A DNA stretch of 64,000 nucleotides, taken from positions 2,688,501 through 2,752,500 of the forward strand of contig NC_014375.1 of assembly GCF_000144605.1 (NCBI RefSeq). Reading direction: 5' to 3'. Source of the stretch: Brevundimonas subvibrioides ATCC 15264 (GTDB lineage: Bacteria > Pseudomonadota > Alphaproteobacteria > Caulobacterales > Caulobacteraceae). The translations under genes and the position numbers were made by a program. Below the pieces are notes generated by a model. That model searched no databases. It saw nothing but the letters and a program-made list of their open reading frames with translations, and was not told where the DNA came from. Shown here in pieces: positions 31,127 to 38,919 of this stretch (position 1 is the first letter of the stretch; every line of letters begins with the position of its first letter).

Positions 31127-31202
31127 GCCCTTCGGCCCGTGGCGGTGCCGGTGCCGGCCCCGCCACGCCGTCCGGCTCGGGCCGGAAAGCGGACTCACTG
31201 AA

Positions 31203-31228
31203 GGTCCGCTATGGGTGGTTAGCGGACC
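31203..31228 (+). repeat. GTCCGC palindromic element, copy C
   Basis: GGTCCGCT and AGCGGACC form a perfect eight-pair stem with the loop ATGGGTGGTT. It opens the accessory island. The 31229-31538 stretch that follows has no convincing gene: ORFs there show no protein-like composition, and it may be decayed sequence. Confidence 0.8.
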
Positions 31229-31538
31229 GTGCCTCTCTCAACCTTGACGATATAGCTCCTCTCACCATCTCGGCGTTTGCCGAAGGTCGGGAGACGGAAA
31301 TGTTCGGGTTGTTCTTCCATCCTAGGCGATCCGACGATGGCCGCCCCGTGGCGATGCGAGTGATGCCTGGTCAGCAAAGCGCGGCAACGACCGATGCGCC
31401 TTCGCCCATTGTTGTGGCTGGTCTATCCGCCCCGACAGTGGCGGGAACCTCAGCCGAGCCTCATCAAGGGTCGAGAGATGAAGCAGCGGACGGGACGGTC
31501 AGCGGGACTTCCCGCCACCTCTGAAAGCCCATCTGCCA

Positions 31539-31566
31539 TGTCCGCAATGGGTCGAGAGCGGACGGA
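31539..31566 (+). repeat. GTCCGC palindromic element, copy D
   Basis: TGTCCGC, loop AATGGGTCGAG, AGCGGAC. It lies 32 bases beyond the stop codon of the small minus-strand gene at 31595-32029. Confidence 0.8.
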
Positions 31567-31594
31567 GACCTTTCGATCGAAATCGGACTCACAC

Positions 31595-32029
31595 CTAGAC
31601 CGCTTGCTGCAGACGCTCGATTTCATGTTCGTATTGCTGCCGTTCGAAATCGAATGGACCGAACGCGGAATAATCACGATTGGGACGATGGGGTTGGCGA
31701 AAACCTTCCCAGCGATAGCCCTGTTCCGTCGGGACTACCGAGGCCATAAGCGGCCAGCAACCCACCTCCCCGCAATCACAGGCAAGCAGGTAGATTTCGT
31801 CGGCTCGATCTCCTTCGACAGGATTGCGACTTTGGCCCCGGAAATAGCTATCCAGGGGTCCGTAGGAGAAGAACGCCGGTATGATCCCACCGTAGCCGCC
31901 AGCGGGGTCTGAGTAGCCGTTTGCGCGCTCGAAATCGGCCACAAGTGCGGAGAGCGCGATGCCATCTACCGCAGGAGTGATTGCGACCGCACCGTCCTTA
32001 GCTACAATATCAAACGACAGCCTGTTCAT
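31595..32029 (-). CDS. Small unknown protein with a CDCGEVGCWPL motif
   Basis: 144 residues from MNRLSFDIVAKDGAVAITPAVDG. The central LLACDCGEVGCWPL Cys/Trp motif, followed by WEGFRQPHR, recurs in bacterial proteins of unknown function; I recall no assigned activity. The closely spaced Cys suggest a structural metal or disulfide. GC content is lower than in neighbours. It lies alone between palindromes D and E and faces the plus-strand NADAR gene. Confidence 0.7.
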   Translation of the reverse strand: MNRLSFDIVAKDGAVAITPAVDGIALSALVADFERANGYSDPAGGYGGIIPAFFSYGPLDSYFRGQSRNPVEGDRADEIYLLACDCGEVGCWPLMASVVPTEQGYRWEGFRQPHRPNRDYSAFGPFDFERQQYEHEIERLQQAV

Positions 32030-32072
32030 GCCGTGCCTCGCTGGTTCCAGCCACCTATTGTCCACGGTCTGA

Positions 32073-32126
32073 ATGTCCGCAACGGGCCGGGAGCGGTCTT
32101 GGGCTTAAGGGTGGAAAGCGGACATC
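32073..32126 (+). repeat. GTCCGC palindromic element, copy E (extended form)
   Basis: ATGTCCGC is followed by AACGGGCCGGG, AGCGGTC, a 16-base insert and AAAGCGGACAT. The outer ATGTCCGC/GCGGACAT arms pair perfectly, and an inner AGCGGTC offers an alternative stem. Same composite layout as copy F. Confidence 0.8.
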
Positions 32127-32146
32127 CCTTGGGGCATTCAGGACGC

Positions 32147-32662
32147 ATGGCCGTGTCCACGATCATTACGGAAGCCGACCTGCCTCTGGCCGCCTCTTTT
32201 GAGGGTTTTCACCCCTTCATCAAGGGCGTGTTTAGCCAGTGGCATCCCACCCCGTTCGCAATCGACGGACTGAGCTTCCACACAGCTGAGCAATGGATGA
32301 TGTTTGCAAAGGCCCGCCTTTTTGCAGACGACCAGCAAGCCGATTTGATCCTCGCTACACCTGACCCGGCAACGCAAAAGCGGCTAGGCCAACGTGTCCA
32401 GAACTTCGATCAAGCGACCTGGGACGCCTCAAAGATCAACATCGTCTACGCTGGAAATCGCGCCAAGTTCGAACAGAACGAGGGTGCCTATCGGCAACTC
32501 AAGTCGACCAGCGGGTTGATGCTCGTGGAAGCCAATCCCCGTGACTGGATTTGGGGAGCGGGGCTCGCGATTGATGATCCTTGCTTGAGCCAGCCGCAGG
32601 AATGGCGTGGGGTAAATCTGTTGGGCCGTATCCTCACAAAGGTCCGCAGCGACCTAAGCTGA
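32147..32662 (+). CDS. NADAR (YbiA-like) domain protein
   Basis: 171 residues from MAVSTIITEADLPL. The domain hallmarks are FSQWHPTPFAIDGLSFHTAEQWMMFAKARLF, the LGQRVQNFDQATWD segment, and the C-terminal NPRDWIWGAGLAIDDP with WRGVNLLGRILTKVR. NADAR proteins cleave N-glycosidic bonds of ADP-ribose or riboflavin intermediates, and some reverse guanine ADP-ribosylation by toxins. Which applies here is unknown. The gene is lower in GC than the genome, and it stands alone between palindromes E and F. Confidence 0.88.
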   Translation: MAVSTIITEADLPLAASFEGFHPFIKGVFSQWHPTPFAIDGLSFHTAEQWMMFAKARLFADDQQADLILATPDPATQKRLGQRVQNFDQATWDASKINIVYAGNRAKFEQNEGAYRQLKSTSGLMLVEANPRDWIWGAGLAIDDPCLSQPQEWRGVNLLGRILTKVRSDLS

Positions 32663-32673
32663 TAGGCCGCCAA

Positions 32674-32724
32674 GGTCCGCTTTGGGTCGGAAGCGGTCGA
32701 AAGCCTCTAGCCTGAAAGCGGACG
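32674..32724 (+). repeat. GTCCGC palindromic element, copy F (extended form)
   Basis: AGGTCCGC, TTTGGGTCGGA, AGCGGTC, 17 bases, AAAGCGGAC. It has the same three-part layout as copy E. It starts 11 bases past the NADAR stop codon. Confidence 0.8.
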
Positions 32725-32801
32725 CGCCGCCTGATCGCTAACGCGGTAGCAAGTATGACGGCTATCGGTTTTTCTGCTGAACAGGTGGACGGAGCAGCTC
32801 G

Positions 32802-33230
32802 ATGGACACGGCGGGAACCATGGAGTTGGAGCCGGACTACCGACGCCTGAAGGCCGCGTGGGAGTTGGGGTATCGCAACCGCGAGGACGCGCTCCACCTT
32901 CTGTTTCTTGCCTGGATGCATTGGGCTGATCCACCCTTCGTCACCGGGATGACAGACGACCCCGACGCGGAAAATCTTTGGCTGGCAATCTTCAGCTACT
33001 TCGATGGCGAAGACTCTGCAGACGCCGAGTTCCTGCACGTTGCGGGCCTTATGGCCTGCATCTTCCCTTGGGGTCTCGGTGATGAAGTCGAATGGGCCTC
33101 ACGTGCCACGCGGATGAAGGAGCGTTCACTGGACTTGAAGCCGGATGGTTTCTCGCCGGAGGACTTTCTGGGCCGCAGCGACTACGGCGACTACTTCGCG
33201 CATCAGGCCCGCGTCTCCGCTGCTCAATGA
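32802..33230 (+). CDS. Small acidic protein of unknown function
   Basis: 142 residues (start at 32802 or the ATG at 32820; GGAG lies upstream of the first). Acidic and Trp/Phe-rich, with a likely all-alpha start (YRRLKAAWELGYRNREDALHLLFLAWMHWAD) and the tail DYGDYFAHQARV. No signal peptide or membrane helix. No family recognised. It sits alone between palindromes F and G. Confidence 0.7.
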   Translation: MDTAGTMELEPDYRRLKAAWELGYRNREDALHLLFLAWMHWADPPFVTGMTDDPDAENLWLAIFSYFDGEDSADAEFLHVAGLMACIFPWGLGDEVEWASRATRMKERSLDLKPDGFSPEDFLGRSDYGDYFAHQARVSAAQ

Positions 33231-33236
33231 GGAGAT

Positions 33237-33259
33237 GTCCGCAATGGGTCGAGAGCGCA
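33237..33259 (+). repeat. GTCCGC palindromic element, copy G
   Basis: GTCCGC, AATGGGTCGAG, AGCGCAC. The 5' arm and loop match copy D exactly and the 3' arm has one change. It starts six bases past the preceding stop codon and closes the array. 33260-33398 holds no visible feature. Confidence 0.75.
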
Positions 33260-33398
33260 CATCGGGCTCCGGCCAGCCATAGGACCAGCGGGCCTTCCTG
33301 ACGCAGGCGTCGGGCGATCCGCCGCCCTGTCGGCGTCGCCGCTGTCTCGCCCGCCCCTACGTCCGCTTCTGACGTAACGTCGTTCCAGGCTCCCGCGC

Positions 33399-33998
33399 AT
33401 GAGCCAGCCCTACCGCAAACGGTCGCCCGAGACCTGGACCGCCGCCCGGGACGCTTATCTGGCGGGCTGCACCGCCGAGGAGGTCTGCGCCCGGTTCGAC
33501 GTGGGGGAATCCGCCTTCCACAAGCGGGCGCGCGCGGAGGGTTGGCGGCGGGTCGATCAGGAGGATCCGGCGCCCGAAGACATCCCGGCGGACGAGGACC
33601 TGCCCGACATCGACGACGAGGCCCTCGCCGCCTTCGCCTTTCGCCGGATGAGCGTGGAGGCGCGGCGCGGCCGGCTGAACCGGGCCCTGGCCTGGGGCCG
33701 GCTGCGCGACATGGCGCTGCGCCAGATCGCCGACCGGGCCCGGCTGGAGGCGCGGATCGCCCACGCCGCCTCGCGCCAGTCCATCGACAAGCTCAGCGAG
33801 ATCAACGCCACCGCCCGCGCCATCGTCCATTCGGCCCGCGTCGTCGGCGCCATCGGCGACCTGGACGCCGGTGCCTCGTCGCCGCGCAAAGTGCAGAAAG
33901 TACAGGAAGTGCACCCTGTTTCGCCGCAGGGTTCCAACCTGTCGCGGGCCGAACGCCGCCGCCAGGCGGCCCGGGCACGAAAGACCGGCCCGCCGTGA
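33399..33998 (+). CDS. Basic helix-turn-helix-like protein of unknown function
   Basis: 199 residues. Residues 8-50 (TWTAARDAYLAGCTAEEVCARFDVGESAFHKRARAEGWRR) look like a helix-turn-helix of the kind found in phage terminase small subunits and IS-associated proteins. An acidic segment (about 52-75) and a helical Ala/Arg region follow, then a highly basic tail (LSRAERRRQAARARK). GC-rich codon use like the core genome, unlike the preceding island. No terminase large subunit is nearby, so a phage role is not supported. Confidence 0.7.
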   Translation: MSQPYRKRSPETWTAARDAYLAGCTAEEVCARFDVGESAFHKRARAEGWRRVDQEDPAPEDIPADEDLPDIDDEALAAFAFRRMSVEARRGRLNRALAWGRLRDMALRQIADRARLEARIAHAASRQSIDKLSEINATARAIVHSARVVGAIGDLDAGASSPRKVQKVQEVHPVSPQGSNLSRAERRRQAARARKTGPP

Positions 33999-34017
33999 TG
34001 CACCGAAGTCGGCGACA

Positions 34018-34204
34018 GTTTCATCACGGCGAACACAGCGTGACCACAGGGAACACGGCGGACCGACCTGCGACCTGGACGTGCCCCATGGCGCTCGCGG
34101 CGAAGCCGCCATGGGTCTCATTCCATGACGTTTCGGAACGGCGACCGCCGCGCCCTCGGTCCCGTTGTGTTCGCCGTGCCTCGCCGTGCTCGCTGTGATG
34201 AAAC
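34018..34204. repeat. 187-base inverted-repeat element, copy 2
   Basis: The left arm starts GTTTCATCACGGCGAACAC and the right arm ends CTGTGATGAAAC, inverted over about 45 bases with imperfect matches. A central CATGGCG/CCGCCATG hairpin sits between them. Same design as 26912-27108: TTCATCAC ends, CAC-containing repeat units, a central palindrome. No gene lies inside. Confidence 0.75.
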
Positions 34205-34230
34205 GAAGGAGGGCACTGGTCGGCGAAGGC

Positions 34231-35166
34231 CTATCCGAACCGAACGCCCAGCATCGCCTCGATCACGTCCCACAGCCGGGCCGCCGCCGCGGCATCGAGC
34301 GCCTGGGGTTCAGCCTTGGCCGGTCCGGGCGGGCCCTTGAGCTCGTTCATGCGCGTGGCCCCGATGTAGGCGCCGCCCGTCACGGTCGGCTCCGTGGCCG
34401 CCATCAGGATCGGCAGGGCTCCCGCCGCCGCGGAATGGCTGATCAGCGGCTCGATCAACGGCCGGAAGACCAGGTTCAGCCCCGCCCTGGCGATCGGCGA
34501 CTTCACCAGAGGTCCGTTGGCGATCAGCCCGGTCCGGGCATAGCCGGGATGGGCCGCGACGCTGGTCAGGCCCCAGCCGTGGGCGGCGCTGCGCCGGTCC
34601 AGCTCCAGCCCGAACATCAGCATCGCCAGTTTCGACTGGCCGTAGACCGGCCAGGGCTTGTAGCCCCGCTCATGGTTCAGGTCGTCGAAGGCGATCCGGC
34701 CCTTCCGGTGCGCGATGCTGGACAGCTGCACCACGCGCGCCCTGCCCGCCTTCAGCAGCGGCAGCAGCCGCGCCGTCAGGGCGAAATGGCCCAGATAGTT
34801 GGTGGCCAGCTGCATCTCGAAGCCGTCGACCGTCACCTCCCGCGTCGGCAGCATCATGACGCCCGCGTTGTTGACCAGGATGTGGACCGGCCGCCCCTCG
34901 GCCAGGAGGCGATCGGCGAAGGCCGTCACCGAGGCGTGGCGGGCAAGATCCAGCGCCTCGAACCGGACGCTGGCCCCGGGCACGGCGCGGCGGATGCGAC
35001 GCAGGGCGTCCTCGCCCCTGGTCGCGTTGCGCGCCGCGATGATCACCTCGGCCCCCTTGCGGGCCAGCTCCAGCGCCGTCTCGAACCCCGTCCCGCCGGT
35101 CGACCCGGTGACGATGGCCAGCCGACCGGTCTGGTCGGGAATGTTTGCAGTGGTCCAGTTCGACAT
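34231..35166 (-). CDS. Short-chain dehydrogenase/reductase
   Basis: 311 residues from MSNWTTANIPDQTGRL. Rossmann cofactor motif TGSTGGTGFE (Gly-rich turn), NNAG, catalytic Ser in LSSIAH and the YGQSK active-site Tyr/Lys. Length and motifs match retinol-dehydrogenase/WW-oxidoreductase-like classical SDRs. The R in AARNATRG suggests NADP preference. It is divergent from a TetR regulator 68 bases away, which probably represses it. Confidence 0.9.
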   Translation of the reverse strand: MSNWTTANIPDQTGRLAIVTGSTGGTGFETALELARKGAEVIIAARNATRGEDALRRIRRAVPGASVRFEALDLARHASVTAFADRLLAEGRPVHILVNNAGVMMLPTREVTVDGFEMQLATNYLGHFALTARLLPLLKAGRARVVQLSSIAHRKGRIAFDDLNHERGYKPWPVYGQSKLAMLMFGLELDRRSAAHGWGLTSVAAHPGYARTGLIANGPLVKSPIARAGLNLVFRPLIEPLISHSAAAGALPILMAATEPTVTGGAYIGATRMNELKGPPGPAKAEPQALDAAAAARLWDVIEAMLGVRFG

Positions 35167-35208
35167 CGGGTCTATCCTGCGGATCTGACGTGAGGGAGGA
35201 GCATCGGG

Positions 35209-35242
35209 TTGCAACATCTGCACTCGATGCAAATATGCAAGA
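35209..35242. promoter_or_regulatory. Candidate TetR operator with TGCA half-sites
   Basis: TTGCAA at 35209 is followed by TGCA-CTCGA-TGCA (35219-35231), then ATGCAA and GTGCAA. Repeated TGCA half-sites lie in the divergent SDR/TetR gap and run into the regulator start codon. This would fit autorepression and control of the SDR gene. Confidence 0.4.
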
Positions 35243-35840
35243 CGTGCAAGACAAGATTTCAGGGCTTCGAGAACGCAAACGCGCGGACACCCATGCCCGG
35301 GTGCATGCCGCGGCGATGGAGCTGTTCGGCCGCAAGGGCTTCGAGGCCACGACGCTGGACGACATCGCGTCTTCGGCCGGGGTCTCGCGCCGCAGCCTGT
35401 TCCACTATTTCGCGTCGAAGGAAGACATCGTCCTGTCGACCAAGGCGGGTCTGGGCGACCTGATCGAGGCCGCCGTGGCGCGCCGCCCGGCGGACGAACC
35501 CCTGCTGACCATGGCCGAGAACGCCCTGACCGACATGGCGGCCGACTTCCAGGGCCCCGGCCCCCGTGCGCTGGCCCGCCTGATCCATGACACCCCGGCC
35601 CTGCGCGCCGGGGATCAGGCCAAATACGAGGCGCTGGAGGGTCGCCTCGCCCTCGCCATGGCCACGCGCAAGGACCTGCCCGCGGACGACCTCCAGGCGC
35701 GCGTCGTCGCCACCACGGCGATCGGCGTCCTGCGCATGGCCACCGAGACCTGGCTGGCCTCGGACGACGACCGCGGGCCCGAGGTCCACGGCAAGGCGGC
35801 GTTCGCGGCCCTGAGGCAGGCGGCGACCCGCATCGACTGA
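35235..35840 (+). CDS. TetR-family transcriptional regulator
   Basis: 201 residues from MQDVQDKISGLRERK. The DNA-binding domain is clear (RVHAAAMELFGRKGFEATTLDDIASSAGVSRRSLFHYFASKEDIV). The ligand domain is unassigned. Divergent from the SDR gene, its likely target. Confidence 0.92.
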   Translation: MQDVQDKISGLRERKRADTHARVHAAAMELFGRKGFEATTLDDIASSAGVSRRSLFHYFASKEDIVLSTKAGLGDLIEAAVARRPADEPLLTMAENALTDMAADFQGPGPRALARLIHDTPALRAGDQAKYEALEGRLALAMATRKDLPADDLQARVVATTAIGVLRMATETWLASDDDRGPEVHGKAAFAALRQAATRID

Positions 35841-35926
35841 GGGTGCGACGCCGGGTCATCTGCAGGTCCCCAGGCGGAGCCGCAATACTTCCAGCCGGCT
35901 TGTATCCTGGGCTGGAGGCCGTCGCG

Positions 35927-37330
35927 ATGAGAACCGGGCGTTCGATGTGGCCGACGGCCGGCCCCCTGCTGGTCGCCCTCGCCCTCGTCGGCTGCGCCAG
36001 CGCGCCGCCCGGCCCCGTGGCGGATCTCGCGATCGACAACGTCAACGTCATCGATACCCGCACCGGCGCGGTGGCGGTGTCCCGGACCATCCTGATCGCC
36101 GGCGAGCGGATCGAGGCCGTGGTCCCGGCCGGGTCCCGGTCGCTCGCGACGCGGCGGGTCGACGGCAAGGGGGCCTGGGCCATCCCAGGCCTGTGGGACG
36201 CCCACCTCCACCTGCTGCAGGACGACGCCGGCTCTGCCCTGCGCACCGCGCCGACCCTGCCGGGCTACGGCATCACCCATGTGCGGGACATGGGATCGTC
36301 CGCCGCCGCGCTGCAAGCTTTCCGCGCCGCGGAACCGACCATCGAGGGCCCGGTCGTGCTGGCCAGCGGGCCGACGTTCTGGGCGATCGAGCTTCCCTAT
36401 GGCGACAAAAGCCAGCAGCGCCTCGTCGCGCCGGATGCCGACATGGACGCACAGGTCGGGCAGGCCGCCGCGCTGGGGGCCGACTTCATCAAGGTCTATG
36501 CCGGCTTCGGCCCGGAACGGCTCGAGGCGCTGGCCAATGCCGCCCGACGCACCGGCTTGCCCCTCGCCGGCCACGCCCAGTCGGGTCTCGACCTTGACGC
36601 CCAGGCGCGGCTCGGCCTGTCGACCATCGAGCATCTGGAGACCTCGACCTTCGCCGGCTGCGGCGTGGACCCCGACGTCTATTTCGACCGGATCATCGCC
36701 GCGCGCTTCGGCGGGTCGGGCGAGACCATTCCCGACATCACGGCCGATTTCGCCGCTGACCTGGACCGCCCCGCCTGCGTCGCGATGTTCGAACGCGCCG
36801 CGGCCGCGGGCCTGGCGATCACGCCGACCCTGGAGGCCACCCTGCTGCCGCCCTCCCTCGTCCGCGGCCTCGCCGAGACGCTGCCGCCGGATCAACGGGA
36901 AAGCTGCGACGTGTATCTGAGGGGGTTTGGCGATCTGACCCCGACCAGCGAGACCCGGTACCTGGCGGCCGGGGCGGCGCTGCTGGGCATGATCCGCGAG
37001 GCGGGCGTGCCGCTCCTGGCCGGGACCGACGCGCCGGCCTTCTGCGGCACGCCGGGACCCTCGCTGGCCCGGGAACTGAGGCTGCTCGGCGAGGCGGGGC
37101 TGACCCCGCTGGAGGTCCTGCAGTCGGCCACGCTGAACCCGGCGCGCGCGCTTGGTTTCAGCGACAGTCTCGGGGCCGTCGCCCCGGGCAGGGAGGCGCA
37201 TGTCCTGCTGCTCGGGGGCAATCCGCTGGATAGCCCGGCGGCCTACGCGCGGCCCGTAGGCCTGTTCACCCAGGGCCGATGGCGGGACGAAGGCGACCTG
37301 GATCGCCTTCGTCTGCCGTCGTCCGACTGA
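35927..37330 (+). CDS. Amidohydrolase lipoprotein (imidazolonepropionase-like)
   Basis: 467 residues from the ATG at 35927 with GGAGG upstream. The lipobox LVGC ends the signal. Metal site DAHLHLL, Lys in DFIKVYAGF, His in LAGHAQS and STIEHLET, Asp in LAGTDAP match the cyclic-imidase/prolidase-like amidohydrolases. It should hydrolyse a peptide-like or cyclic amide in the periplasm. Substrate unknown. It lies 86 bases after the TetR gene. Confidence 0.9.
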   Translation: MRTGRSMWPTAGPLLVALALVGCASAPPGPVADLAIDNVNVIDTRTGAVAVSRTILIAGERIEAVVPAGSRSLATRRVDGKGAWAIPGLWDAHLHLLQDDAGSALRTAPTLPGYGITHVRDMGSSAAALQAFRAAEPTIEGPVVLASGPTFWAIELPYGDKSQQRLVAPDADMDAQVGQAAALGADFIKVYAGFGPERLEALANAARRTGLPLAGHAQSGLDLDAQARLGLSTIEHLETSTFAGCGVDPDVYFDRIIAARFGGSGETIPDITADFAADLDRPACVAMFERAAAAGLAITPTLEATLLPPSLVRGLAETLPPDQRESCDVYLRGFGDLTPTSETRYLAAGAALLGMIREAGVPLLAGTDAPAFCGTPGPSLARELRLLGEAGLTPLEVLQSATLNPARALGFSDSLGAVAPGREAHVLLLGGNPLDSPAAYARPVGLFTQGRWRDEGDLDRLRLPSSD

Positions 37331-37339
37331 TCCGCAGCC

Positions 37340-38917
37340 CTATTCGGCCGCCATATTGTGCCCCTCGGGGGCGGTCCAGCGCAGCTTGGGCGAGCGCGCG
37401 GCGCGGGTCTCGTCCAGACGACGAAGCGGCGCATGGAAGGGCGCGCCCTTGAACCGTTCGACCTCGCCGGCCTTGGCCGCCCCTGCCAGCAGGCGCAGGG
37501 CATTGATGAACCGGTCCAGCTCGGCCTTGGACTCCGTCTCGGTCGGCTCGATCAGCATCGCGCCGTGCACGACCAGCGGGAAATACATGGTCATGGGGTG
37601 GAAGCCCTCGTCGATCATCGCCTTGGCGAAGTCGAGCGTGGTGATGTCCGTGCCCTTCAGCCATTCGTCGTCGAACAGGGCCTCGTGCATGCAGGGACCG
37701 TCCGGGAAGGCGGCGCTCATGACGTCGGACAGCCGCGCCTTGATGTAGTTGGCGTTCAGCACCGCGTCCTCGGCGACCTGGCGCAGGCCGTCCGAACCGT
37801 GGCTCATCATGTAGCTGAGCGCGCGGACGAACATGCCCATCTGGCCGTTGAAGGCGCACATGCGACCGAAGGCCTGGGCCGCCTCGTCCTCCTCGCGCTC
37901 CAGGAGCTTGAAGCCGTCGCCGTCGGCGACGACCCAGGGAGCCGGGGCGAAGGGGGCCAGGGCGGCCGACAGCACGACCGGACCGGAGCCGGGTCCGCCC
38001 CCGCCATGCGGGGTGGAGAAGGTCTTGTGCAGGTTGATGTGCATGGCGTCGACGCCGAGGTCGCCCGGCCGCACCCGCCCGACGATGGCGTTGAAGTTGG
38101 CTCCGTCGCAGTAGAAGTAGGCGCCGGCCTCATGAGTCAGTCGCGCGATCTCGACGATGTCGCGCTCGAACAGGCCGCAGGTGTTGGGGTTGGTCACCAT
38201 GATGGCCGCGACGTCCGGACCCAGCTTGGACGCCAGGTCGGCGACGTCGACGCGGCCGTCGTCCGTCTGCGCCACCTCGACCACCGAATAGCCGACGAAG
38301 GCGGCCGTGGCCGGGTTGGTCCCGTGGGCCGAGGTCGGCACCAGCACCTTGCGGCGTTGCTCATGCTGGCCCGAGGCCTCGTGCGCGGCGCGGATGGCCA
38401 TCAGGCCGCACAGTTCGCCATGGGCCCCCGCCTTGGGCGACATGGCCACCGCCGGCATGCCGGTCAGGGTCTTCAGCCAGTGGGCCAGGGTGTCCATCAG
38501 CTCCAGCGCCCCCTGCACGGTCGAGACCGGCTGCAGCGGGTGGATGTCGGAGAAGCCCGGCAGGCGCGCCATCTTCTCGTTCAGGCGCGGATTGTGCTTC
38601 ATCGTGCACGAGCCCAGCGGATACAGGGCCAGGTCGATGGCATGGTTCTTCTGCGACAGCCGCACATAGTGGCGCATCGCCTCGGGCTCGCTGAGCCCCG
38701 GCAGGCCGATGGGGTCGCGCCGCACGAGGCTGCCCAGATCGCCGCCGTCCGAGGACGGCTCCGGCAGGTCGATGCCGGTCTTCAGCCAGCCGTCCGTCTC
38801 GAAGATCAGCGCCTCGTCCTGCAGCAGGCCGCGCCCGCCGGTCAGGGTCGGGTGCTTGTAGTCGTGATCGACGACGGTGGGGGCGGTCGGGCGGCCGACG
38901 GTGTTCATCGTGCTCAT
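37340..38917 (-). CDS. gcvPB: Glycine dehydrogenase (P-protein) subunit 2
   Basis: 525 residues. Contains the PLP lysine in NLHKTFSTPHGGGGPGSGP and the downstream substrate loop. P-protein decarboxylates glycine and loads aminomethyl onto GcvH. The split form (PA plus PB) is used here. Last gene of the gcv operon, two bases after gcvPA. Confidence 0.97.
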   Translation of the reverse strand: MSTMNTVGRPTAPTVVDHDYKHPTLTGGRGLLQDEALIFETDGWLKTGIDLPEPSSDGGDLGSLVRRDPIGLPGLSEPEAMRHYVRLSQKNHAIDLALYPLGSCTMKHNPRLNEKMARLPGFSDIHPLQPVSTVQGALELMDTLAHWLKTLTGMPAVAMSPKAGAHGELCGLMAIRAAHEASGQHEQRRKVLVPTSAHGTNPATAAFVGYSVVEVAQTDDGRVDVADLASKLGPDVAAIMVTNPNTCGLFERDIVEIARLTHEAGAYFYCDGANFNAIVGRVRPGDLGVDAMHINLHKTFSTPHGGGGPGSGPVVLSAALAPFAPAPWVVADGDGFKLLEREEDEAAQAFGRMCAFNGQMGMFVRALSYMMSHGSDGLRQVAEDAVLNANYIKARLSDVMSAAFPDGPCMHEALFDDEWLKGTDITTLDFAKAMIDEGFHPMTMYFPLVVHGAMLIEPTETESKAELDRFINALRLLAGAAKAGEVERFKGAPFHAPLRRLDETRAARSPKLRWTAPEGHNMAAE

Positions 38918-38919
38918 CT

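Noticed and set aside
31394..31912. A 172-residue plus-strand frame at the start of the accessory island
   Set aside because: It overlaps the better-supported minus-strand gene, and its composition follows the palindrome sequence; no protein features.
31203..33259. A classical integron with attC sites
   Set aside because: No integrase gene and no GTT/AAC core sites; element length (about 25-54 bases) is too short. Kept only as an analogy.
31203..33259. CRISPR array
   Set aside because: Repeats are spaced 300-600 bases apart with genes between, not 30-40-base spacers; no cas genes.
33399..33998. Prophage remnant (terminase small subunit)
   Set aside because: Only a loose helix-turn-helix resemblance; no other phage genes nearby.
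34205..36246. A 671-residue minus-strand frame covering SDR, TetR and upstream
   Set aside because: Only the C-terminal SDR part is protein-like; the rest is antisense to the TetR and amidohydrolase genes.
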